This document shows positions 14,191 to 19,740 of a stretch of DNA of 24,095 nucleotides, one piece after another. The DNA is from a virus: IMG/VR virus record IMGVR_UViG_3300036832_000257, positions 1 through 24,095 of that record, one strand, 5' to 3'. The notes beneath the pieces are model-generated. The model was not told the origin of the DNA, searched no databases, and saw only the letters and a program-made list of their open reading frames with translations. Made by a program: the position numbers and the translations under genes. The stretch's first letter is position 1, and the number at the start of each line of letters is the position of its first letter.

Positions 14191-14379
14191 ATGAAACCTC
14201 AAGCCAAGCCTCAAAGGAGCGCTCGCCGTAGGAGCGCCGACGTATGGGCACCCAAGATGGCCACAGCAGCCAAATACCGCAAGGCTGCCGCCAGGCTCGT
14301 CCTCAAGTCCCATGAATACGTTCTCATGGCCGAAGCCCTCGAGACCGAGGCCAACGAGATCCGCGAGCAATCAGCATGA
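14191..14379 (+). CDS. Small basic early protein, probably leaderless
   Basis: This is the first gene of the early operon. ATG 14191 is chosen over ATG 14182 because 14182 touches the -10 box and would lie upstream of the transcript start. The 62-residue product has a very basic N-terminus (KPQAKPQRSARRR) and a helical, Ala/Glu-rich remainder (ATAAKYRKAAARLVLKSHEY then EALETEANEIRE). It may bind nucleic acid or act on host functions early in infection; no family is recognised. The stop overlaps the next start by ATGA. Confidence 0.68.
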   Translation: MKPQAKPQRSARRRSADVWAPKMATAAKYRKAAARLVLKSHEYVLMAEALETEANEIREQSA

Positions 14380-14567
14380 ACTTCGACCCGTGTGATGCCT
14401 ACATTATCGATGCCGAGGTTCGCAGGGATCGAGGGGTCGGCAGCATCGACCGCAAATCGATAGACGAAGTCATCGACGACATGTACCGCCCGACCACTCT
14501 GATCATGATCTTCCCTCCAGACGAGCGGGAACGACTGATTCGACTGCTCAACGGAGCAGTCGAGTGA
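14376..14567 (+). CDS. Hypothetical protein (63 aa)
   Basis: This acidic 63-residue early protein overlaps both neighbours (ATGA and GTGA) in a tightly coupled chain. It contains DAYIIDAEVRRDRGVGSIDR and a C-terminal FPPDERERLIRLLNG segment likely to be a helix after a strand. No family is recognised and no metal or catalytic motif is visible. Confidence 0.65.
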   Translation: MNFDPCDAYIIDAEVRRDRGVGSIDRKSIDEVIDDMYRPTTLIMIFPPDERERLIRLLNGAVE

Positions 14568-14845
14568 GCGCTCCGAACGCCGATTATGTTTCCCCGAACG
14601 CCGAGTCATGGACACTTATCCCTGGCGACCGTGTGCTGTTCAACGGCCAAGAATGGGAGGTATTCATCACGCCCATGGAGGAGCGGAATGACTCCGCTAT
14701 CTGGATCTTTCGATATTCGACGCCCGGTCAGGCTGGTCCCGTTTACGACTTGATGCGACAGCGGCGGGAGCTAACCCTCATTCCACGGGTAGCCCCTAGC
14801 GACAGGTTGGGGATACAGATCGACCGATCTGGAGCGGTCGAATGA
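14564..14845 (+). CDS. Hypothetical small beta-rich protein (93 aa)
   Basis: It starts at GTG 14564 within a GTGA overlap. The core reads LIPGDRVLFNGQEWEVFITP and SAIWIFRYSTPG, alternating hydrophobic strands that suggest a small SH3- or KOW-like barrel around residues 18-70. That is a pattern impression, not a match. The C-terminus is polar. Base composition is less GC-rich than neighbours. It is coupled to the RusA gene by an ATGA overlap. Confidence 0.65.
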   Translation: MSAPNADYVSPNAESWTLIPGDRVLFNGQEWEVFITPMEERNDSAIWIFRYSTPGQAGPVYDLMRQRRELTLIPRVAPSDRLGIQIDRSGAVE

Positions 14846-15282
14846 TCAAGATCAGGGTGCTGGGCATGCCCAGGCCGCAAGGCTCCATGCAGCTCCGCAA
14901 GCTGCCCAACGGCGGAGCCACCGGCACCTACCCGCCAGCGGTGTGGGACTGGAGGCACAAGGTCCAGCAAGCGGTAGCCGAAGCCATGCTCGACCACGAA
15001 CAGATCATGGGACCCCTCGAACTCAAACTCGGCTTCGACCTGCCCCGACCCTCCAACCACTGGCTACCGGCCAACTCCCGGCGCAGAGAGCCAGTCCTCC
15101 ATCCCAACGCTCCAGCCTGGCCGTCGGTCATGCCCGACCTCGACAAGCTCATTCGCTGCATCGGCGACGCCATCACCGATGCGGGCTTGTGGAAGGACGA
15201 CGCCCAGGTCTGCTCGATCATTGCCGCCAAGCGCTACGTCACCAACCAGCCCGGAGTCCTCATCACCATCACCGAACTGTGA
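14842..15282 (+). CDS. rusA: RusA-like Holliday junction resolvase
   Basis: This is a 146-residue endodeoxyribonuclease of the RusA family, which resolves branched recombination and replication DNA. Family landmarks include the N-terminal VLGMPRPQGSMQ, the catalytic-core PDLDKLIRCIGDAITDAG (D99, D101, D109) and LWKDDAQV (D119/D120), followed by the basic AAKRYV strand. These acidic residues match the known metal-binding aspartates of RusA by order and spacing. Length fits the family. It is the first clearly enzymatic gene of the early operon and overlaps the next start by GTGA. Confidence 0.9.
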   Translation: MIKIRVLGMPRPQGSMQLRKLPNGGATGTYPPAVWDWRHKVQQAVAEAMLDHEQIMGPLELKLGFDLPRPSNHWLPANSRRREPVLHPNAPAWPSVMPDLDKLIRCIGDAITDAGLWKDDAQVCSIIAAKRYVTNQPGVLITITEL

Positions 15283-15449
15283 AACCGTCAGATCACGTCA
15301 AAGCCGGGGAATGCCCCATGTGCCACGGCACCGGGCAGCGACCTGCTCTCACCCTCCAGATCACCAACCCAACCCTCGAAGACCGATTGGACATCTGCCC
15401 TCTATGCCACGGCTCCAAAGATTGGCCACCACCTGACAACCCAGCCTGA
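15279..15449 (+). CDS. Small zinc-knuckle protein with two CxxC motifs (56 aa)
   Basis: It starts at GTG 15279 in the GTGA overlap with the RusA stop; a longer in-frame reading from 14943 lies wholly inside the RusA gene and is rejected. The product has CPMCHGTG (~12-19) and CPLCHGS (~40-46), two DnaJ-like knuckles that together could form one four-cysteine zinc site. Its role is unknown; possibly protein or DNA binding. It resembles the CPTCGGTG protein at 1263-1451. Its TGA stop begins palindrome copy 7. Confidence 0.68.
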   Translation: MKPSDHVKAGECPMCHGTGQRPALTLQITNPTLEDRLDICPLCHGSKDWPPPDNPA

Positions 15450-15462
15450 TAGTCAACTATCA
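15447..15462. promoter_or_regulatory. 16-bp palindrome, copy 7 (TCAA core)
   Basis: TGATAGTCAACTATCA. It includes the preceding stop codon and ends 29 bases before the winged-helix gene start, with an AAAGGA Shine-Dalgarno between. This placement would suit autoregulation of that gene. Confidence 0.75.
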
Positions 15463-15491
15463 ACTACCACCACCAACAAAGGAACAACCAA

Positions 15492-16085
15492 ATGCCCGAA
15501 TACACCCACAACCAACTGCTCGTCCTCCATCACCTCAAGCGCTACGGACCGATCACCCGAGCACCGGGAACAAGCATCCTCCAGTCCATGAGCGCCGAGC
15601 TGGGCATGAAAGTCTCAGCCCTCACCTACCAGCTTCGCACCCTGGAAGCCAAGTGCCTGGTCCTGCGCACCTACGAACGACCGGCAACCCGCAAGTTCGG
15701 GGCAGGCGCAAGCAACAACCCATTGGTCAAGGTCGAGCTGGTCGATCCCAACATGAGCCTGCCCCCGATCCCTCAGGTCTACGTAGCCACCCCACCCGAT
15801 CGCCAGCGCAAGCCCACCCCTCTCGGCATCGTCATAGCCGAAGAGAACGAAGACCTCGAAGAGCGCATCGAACACAACGAGCCCACCGTCGAGGCCATCG
15901 TAGAAGCCCTCATCGACCGAGCCCTCGAACTCCAGAAGCAGGTCGACAAGCTCCAAGACGTGATCGCCGGGTTGAACGCCGAGAACACCCGATTGCGCCA
16001 GCCCAAGCCTCAAGCCCACGTCACCTCCCGTGTCCGTGACGTGCTGACCGCCGACCAGTGGGACACCCTCAGGAGAAAACCATGA
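15492..16085 (+). CDS. Winged-helix DNA-binding protein with coiled coil (candidate regulator)
   Basis: Residues ~5-62 look like a winged helix: NQLLVLHHLKRYGPIT, MSAELGMKVSALTYQLRTLEAKCLV and a wing LRTYERPATRKFG. The pattern resembles MarR/ArsR-type or phage replication-initiator wHTH domains. Residues ~110-165 are an acidic then leucine-rich coiled coil (VDKLQDVIAGLNAENTRLR), likely for dimerisation. It is 197 residues long and begins 29 bases after a palindrome copy. A dimeric wHTH is a reasonable candidate to bind the dispersed palindromes; this is inference only. The stop overlaps the next start by ATGA. Confidence 0.7.
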   Translation: MPEYTHNQLLVLHHLKRYGPITRAPGTSILQSMSAELGMKVSALTYQLRTLEAKCLVLRTYERPATRKFGAGASNNPLVKVELVDPNMSLPPIPQVYVATPPDRQRKPTPLGIVIAEENEDLEERIEHNEPTVEAIVEALIDRALELQKQVDKLQDVIAGLNAENTRLRQPKPQAHVTSRVRDVLTADQWDTLRRKP

Positions 16086-16213
16086 AGCAAATGCTCAAAT
16101 GGATGGTGCTGGGCGGCTTCTGGTGCGGCCTGGGACTGCTCGCCCTCATCTGGTGGGCCATTCGCACCATGGAACCCCCCACCCCTCCATACCAAAGGAT
16201 GGACCGCTGGTGA
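16082..16213 (+). CDS. Small single-pass membrane protein (43 aa)
   Basis: The ORF starts at ATG 16082 in the ATGA overlap and ends at TGA 16211-16213, again overlapping the next GTG start. It encodes a basic start (MKQMLKW), one transmembrane helix at about residues 7-28 (LGGFWCGLGLLALIWWAI) and a Pro-rich cytoplasmic or external tail (EPPTPPYQRMDRW). Function is unknown. Its position in an early operon rather than the lysis cassette suggests a membrane-directed early role such as exclusion, but there is no direct support. Confidence 0.62.
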   Translation: MKQMLKWMVLGGFWCGLGLLALIWWAIRTMEPPTPPYQRMDRW

Positions 16214-16518
16214 GCGACGAGCAGCAAACCAACTACAGCTTCTTCGCCTTCATGGTCGAGACCGGCGTGACCTCCAGCGTCGATGACGACGGCAACTTTG
16301 AGGCCTTCGTCATCGTCCAAGCCGTGGGCGAGGATGGATCGGCTCACGTCACCGGCCAGATGCCGCCCGACGCTTTGAGGGATATGGCATTCCACTTCCT
16401 GGCCGGGGCCGAAACCGCCGACCGCGCTGCCCTGGCCATGACCCTGCTGGTCTCCGACCTGGGCATGGACCCCGACGCCGCCCAAGAGATCATCCGAGCC
16501 CGCCAAAGCGATGGATGA
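16210..16518 (+). CDS. Hypothetical protein, paralogue of the 17295 gene (102 aa)
   Basis: The start is GTG 16210 in the GTGA overlap; an upstream in-frame ATG at 16099 lies in the membrane-protein gene and is rejected. The protein has an N-terminal beta sheet (FFAFMVETGVTSSVDDDGNF, FVIVQAVG, HVTGQMPPDALRDMA) and C-terminal helices rich in Ala, Leu and Asp. The order V-x-S/T-G-V, D/A-G-N, G-Q-M/L-x-P-x-x-x-R-x-M-A is shared with the protein at 17295-17579, so the two are duplicates. No function is known. Confidence 0.68.
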   Translation: MSDEQQTNYSFFAFMVETGVTSSVDDDGNFEAFVIVQAVGEDGSAHVTGQMPPDALRDMAFHFLAGAETADRAALAMTLLVSDLGMDPDAAQEIIRARQSDG

Positions 16519-16702
16519 CGCCGAGCTGGAGGCCTGGGCCACCGAGGTTCGCGACCGCCACGATCCCGCCAATCAAGAACACAACTATGAACGTTGCCAG
16601 ATTTGCGGCTTCACCCGCTTCCCTTGCGATACCTACGAGCTGGCCTCCGAAGTGTTGAGACTCCTCAAAGAGAAAGGAACCACCAACGATGAGCAGTCCT
16701 GA
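16511..16702 (+). CDS. Small zinc-finger-like protein (63 aa)
   Basis: This 63-residue protein overlaps the previous gene by eight bases. It has an acidic helix, then HNYERCQICGFTRFPCDTYE, in which C-x2-C, a third Cys and the His could form a compact zinc site. A helix (ASEVLRLLKEK) follows. It may be a nucleic-acid or protein-binding module; no family is recognised. Confidence 0.62.
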   Translation: MDDAELEAWATEVRDRHDPANQEHNYERCQICGFTRFPCDTYELASEVLRLLKEKGTTNDEQS

Positions 16703-17075
16703 CGGAGCCCACCTGGGCTACGACGCCGAGCAGGCCTTGAGGGCAGTGTTGAGCGGAGAACAGACCGACCCGGCCGACACCATGACGGCGGGCGAGATGA
16801 GGGTTTGGTTGCTCTCGGCCAACGCCGACCACGCCATGGACGACTATGGCGAGTGCGCTCGCTTTGCGGGCAAGCTGGTCCTCAACTGGTTCTTGACCTA
16901 CCCCGAGCAGACTCAAACCGATCCTTACCAGGCCATGAAGGACAGCGGTATCCCCTTGAGCAATCTCGGCCTCACCGGGTTCCAGTGGGGGTGGGCCGTC
17001 AATGCCGCCCGACGCTGCCTGGAGCTCGAGCCCATCCCCAACCCGGCCATCCTCACGATCGAAGTGGAGGACTGA
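16689..17075 (+). CDS. Hypothetical protein (128 aa)
   Basis: It starts at ATG 16689, overlapping the previous gene by 14 bases, with AAAGGA about 12 bases upstream. The sequence is largely helical with a mid-protein AGKLVLNWFLTYP and a Trp-containing FQWGWAVNAARRCLELEP segment. Residues 17-50 are acidic and include TMTAGEMRVWLLSAN. No family is recognised. The stop shares one base with the next ATG (TGATG). Confidence 0.66.
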   Translation: MSSPDGAHLGYDAEQALRAVLSGEQTDPADTMTAGEMRVWLLSANADHAMDDYGECARFAGKLVLNWFLTYPEQTQTDPYQAMKDSGIPLSNLGLTGFQWGWAVNAARRCLELEPIPNPAILTIEVED

Positions 17076-17302
17076 TGGCAACCCTCCTGTACTGCGGACG
17101 CTGCCCCATGTGCGAGCAGCCCTCACTGCTCCTGGTTGACGACCCCGAGACCGCCCGCAAGGTGACGGCCTGGATGAAGATGCCGCCAGGAGAACGTCCC
17201 TTCATCCAGGACGTGTTCCCGCAAATGAGCCCCGGCGACCGCGAAATGATCCTGACCGGCAGTCATGAGGCCTGCTTCGACGAGGCCTTCCCCGATGAGT
17301 AG
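17075..17302 (+). CDS. Small CxxC protein (75 aa)
   Basis: The start is ATG 17075, coupled by TGATG; the longer in-frame reading from 16805 overlaps the previous gene and is rejected. The N-terminus CGRCPMC contains a double CxxC spacing (C-x2-C-x2-C), suited to zinc or iron-sulfur chemistry. It is followed by a strand (SLLLVDD) and helices with GERPFIQDVFPQMSPGDREM. No family is recognised. Confidence 0.65.
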   Translation: MATLLYCGRCPMCEQPSLLLVDDPETARKVTAWMKMPPGERPFIQDVFPQMSPGDREMILTGSHEACFDEAFPDE

Positions 17303-17579
17303 ACCCGACGAACTGGAGGGTATCGAAGTGCGTTCCGGGGTCAACGATGCGGGAAACGGCTTTTGCACCATCGTGGTCACGGCAGGTGGAGGCCGGATGC
17401 TTCTCGGTCAACTTGATCCCACCGAAGTCCGCAAGATGGCCCTCGCTTGGTTGGAAACCGCCGAAGCAGCCGAACAGGACGCAGCGGTGCTACGCCTAAT
17501 CCGCAAACTTGAACTGCCTGACCAGATCGCCGGGTTGATCATCACCGAATTGCGGGATAGCCGGAATCAAGATGAATGA
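17295..17579 (+). CDS. Hypothetical protein, paralogue of the 16210 gene (94 aa)
   Basis: The start is ATG 17295, overlapping the previous gene by eight bases. The sequence IEVRSGVNDAGNGFCTIVVT then MLLGQLDPTEVRKMALAWLE parallels the protein at 16210-16518 in motif order and likely fold (beta sheet then helices). The C-terminus ends in charged helices (LIRKLELPDQIAGLIITELRD). No function is known. Two divergent copies separated by three genes suggest an old tandem duplication later interrupted. Confidence 0.68.
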   Translation: MSRPDELEGIEVRSGVNDAGNGFCTIVVTAGGGRMLLGQLDPTEVRKMALAWLETAEAAEQDAAVLRLIRKLELPDQIAGLIITELRDSRNQDE

Positions 17580-17814
17580 TCCCGAACAGCGCAAGCTCTA
17601 CTACGTCCGCACCCCTCACGGCATGCGCTGGGAGGGCGAGCCCAAACCGGGGCAGGCTCGATCCTTGATCATTCACAACTGCGACCCCGACACCTACAAG
17701 CAAACCCTCAAGGCCATAGCCGAACAGGGCATGTTCACCACCAACCGAGCGACACGCCGCAAGTCTCAGCGTGTCGGGGACAAGGCTCGCCGCAAGAAAG
17801 CTAGGGAACAATGA
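17572..17814 (+). CDS. Small basic protein (80 aa)
   Basis: This 80-residue protein overlaps both neighbours (8 bases upstream, ATGA downstream). The N-terminal half (KLYYVRTPHGMRWEGEPKPG) looks like a small beta hairpin module. The C-terminus is strongly basic (NRATRRKSQRVGDKARRKKARE), which suggests DNA or RNA contact. Its position just before the nuclease and SSB-like genes hints at a replication or recombination accessory role, but this is inference. Confidence 0.65.
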   Translation: MNDPEQRKLYYVRTPHGMRWEGEPKPGQARSLIIHNCDPDTYKQTLKAIAEQGMFTTNRATRRKSQRVGDKARRKKAREQ

Positions 17815-19202
17815 CCAAATCCATCCCCGTCAACAACCTGAGCGATCCGACCCGCCGTGACCAATGGGGTCGCTATCTGGTCGTCCCACCCATTGGCGGC
17901 AAGCCCATCGGCTACACACGGGTCACCACCGTGGCCAAGGTCCTCGACCCCGGTGGAGGCCTCATCCCCTGGAAGGCGACCATGACAGCGTGCGGGATGA
18001 TCCTGCGCCGGGGCCTGCGCTCCCAGTGGGAAAGCCTCATCGCCCAGTACGACGATCCCTGGTACGCCAGCGAGGCCACCAAGGAGGCCTGCAAGGCTCT
18101 GGTGGAGGAGTGCGCAGCGGTGGGCGGGGCCAACGACCGGGCCGAGATGGGCACCAGCCTCCATGACATCACGGCCATGGTCGATCGGGGCCGCATGCCG
18201 CAACACCTGACCCCGGAGACCGAGGCCGACATCGCCGCCTACGTCGAAGGCCTCCAAGCGGCCGGGATCAGCTTCGACCCGAGCCTCATCGAAGTGACCG
18301 TGGTCCTCGACGAGTGGCAGACCGCAGGCAAGTTCGACCGGGTGGCCCATGTCCCCGGCTTCGAGCTGCCCCTGGTAGCAGACCTCAAGACCGGGGCCAA
18401 TCTGGACTACTCCTGGCAGAGCTTCGCCGTCCAGTTGGCGGGCTACAGCCGGGGCAACGCCATCTACGAACAGGGACCAGCCCTCGACGGCACGGCTGAC
18501 AAACGCCACCCGATGATCCCCGTCGACCAGAACAACGGCCTCATCATGTGGCTCAACGCCGGGACCGGAACCCTCGAGCTCTATCTGGTCGACCTCGAGC
18601 GGGGGTGGCACGCCTTCAAGCAGTCCATGTGGACTCGAGGGTGGCGCAAGGAGGTGGTCAGCCAGCCCTACGGCAACGCTCAGCTCAAGCTGCCGACCGC
18701 CACCGAGCCCGATAGCCTCGTTCCCGTGCTGCAAGCCTCCATCGACGCCATCGAGGCAGCCAAGCCCAAGCGCGGTCGACCCAGGAAGACACCGAGCCCT
18801 CCAGCCGCCATCGAAGCAGCAGCCACCGAAGCGCCCAAAATGACCAAACCCGCCATAGTCCCCGAACCGGTGATAGTTGACTATCAAGCGGGGGAGCACT
18901 ATATCGACAAGGTGCGAGAATGGCTGCAAGACCGCATCAACCTCATCGGTGCCCACGACACCGCCAGGGCCGACCTGATCCGGTCGTGGCCTCCAGACAT
19001 GCCGACGTTGATGGGCTCGACCGCTCACACGCCGGACCAGCTCGCCGCCATCGAGAAGCTCCTCGTTGGCGTCGAGGCGAGGGCTCAACTCCCCTTCGGG
19101 GAACCCAAGCCCGAGCCGACAAACGAACAAATGGGGCGATTGCTCCAAATGTTCCCTCAATCAACCCTGATCACCAACAACGACAAGGAGCATCCAGCAT
19201 GA
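17811..19202 (+). CDS. PD-(D/E)XK exonuclease, RecB/Cas4-like
   Basis: This 463-residue protein has a nuclease core with the family motifs in order: LIEVTVVLDEW (~160-168), AGKFDRV (D176), LVADLKTG (D191, K193) and WQSFAVQLAGY (Q~208), matching motifs II, III and QxxxY of RecB/Cas4-like nucleases. The N-terminus GYTRVTTVAKVLDPGGGLIPW is typical of actinophage Cas4-like exonucleases. No four-cysteine iron-sulfur cluster is seen, so Cas4 proper is unlikely. Palindrome copy 8 lies in the coding sequence (residues 354-359, VIVDYQ) in a Pro/Ala-rich linker before a helical C-terminal domain. It likely processes DNA ends in recombination with the adjacent SSB-like protein. Confidence 0.85.
   Translation: MTKSIPVNNLSDPTRRDQWGRYLVVPPIGGKPIGYTRVTTVAKVLDPGGGLIPWKATMTACGMILRRGLRSQWESLIAQYDDPWYASEATKEACKALVEECAAVGGANDRAEMGTSLHDITAMVDRGRMPQHLTPETEADIAAYVEGLQAAGISFDPSLIEVTVVLDEWQTAGKFDRVAHVPGFELPLVADLKTGANLDYSWQSFAVQLAGYSRGNAIYEQGPALDGTADKRHPMIPVDQNNGLIMWLNAGTGTLELYLVDLERGWHAFKQSMWTRGWRKEVVSQPYGNAQLKLPTATEPDSLVPVLQASIDAIEAAKPKRGRPRKTPSPPAAIEAAATEAPKMTKPAIVPEPVIVDYQAGEHYIDKVREWLQDRINLIGAHDTARADLIRSWPPDMPTLMGSTAHTPDQLAAIEKLLVGVEARAQLPFGEPKPEPTNEQMGRLLQMFPQSTLITNNDKEHPA
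18871..18886. promoter_or_regulatory. 16-bp palindrome, copy 8 (TTGA core), inside exonuclease gene
   Basis: TGATAGTTGACTATCA is read in the frame as VIVDYQ, avoiding its own stop codons. It sits in the linker between nuclease and C-terminal domains. Confidence 0.72.
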
Positions 19203-19648
19203 CCGAATCCATCCCTCTCGGAGACCTCGAGTCCTCCCCGTCCGCCAAGTTCACCGACCTGGGCGACACCCACTCCGGCATCATCACGGCCATGAACGAA
19301 CGCCAGCAGACCGACCTCAACGGACGCCTCCTGGCCTTCGACGACGGGACCCCTCGTATGCAGTGGGTCATCTCTCTGCGTAAGGCTGACGGCGACACCG
19401 TGGCCATCTACGCCAAGGGCGGGAAGTTCAAGCCCGCCAAGGGCTCAGGCGAGAGCATGCTGAGCGCCATCGGGGCAGCAGTGAGGGCTGCCGGGGCGAC
19501 CAGCGTCGACGTGGGCGGCACCTTGGCCGTAGCCTACACCGGGGAATCGGAGGCTCAGCCCGGGAGGTCTCCGGCCAAGCTCTACACCGCCCAGTACAAG
19601 GCTCCCAACGCCACCGTGCCGGTGGACCTGTTCGCTTCACCTTCGTAG
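19199..19648 (+). CDS. Candidate single-stranded DNA-binding / OB-fold protein
   Basis: The start is ATG 19199 in the ATGA overlap; upstream in-frame sequence overlaps the nuclease gene. The 149-residue product reads KFTDLGDTHSGIITAMNERQ, MQWVISLRKADGDTVAIYAKG and SVDVGGTLAVAYTGESE, an alternating-strand pattern of the OB-fold type. Proteins of this look sit next to primase-helicase genes in actinophages and are usually called SSB or DNA-binding. Function is inferred from fold pattern and position between nuclease and replicase. It is followed by a strong terminator. Confidence 0.6.
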   Translation: MTESIPLGDLESSPSAKFTDLGDTHSGIITAMNERQQTDLNGRLLAFDDGTPRMQWVISLRKADGDTVAIYAKGGKFKPAKGSGESMLSAIGAAVRAAGATSVDVGGTLAVAYTGESEAQPGRSPAKLYTAQYKAPNATVPVDLFASPS

Positions 19649-19676
19649 CCCTCAACGCAACCATCCAAGACGCCAG

Positions 19677-19709
19677 GACGCCCGGCCTCCTCCACAGAGG
19701 CCGGGCGTC
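19677..19709 (+). terminator. Strong intrinsic-type terminator hairpin
   Basis: GACGCCCGGCCTC (19677-19689) pairs perfectly with GAGGCCGGGCGTC (19697-19709) over 13 bp with a 7-base loop. It is the most stable simple hairpin in the window. The U-tract is absent, as is common in GC-rich actinobacteria. It separates the SSB-like gene from the PrimPol-helicase gene. Confidence 0.75.
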
Positions 19710-19740
19710 TGGGGTCCATAGCGGATTGTGAACACTCACC

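Noticed and set aside
17766-19160. Long minus-strand open frame (464 residues) opposite the exonuclease gene
   Set aside because: Long antisense frames are common in GC-rich genes. The plus strand encodes a recognisable PD-(D/E)XK nuclease with coupled neighbours.
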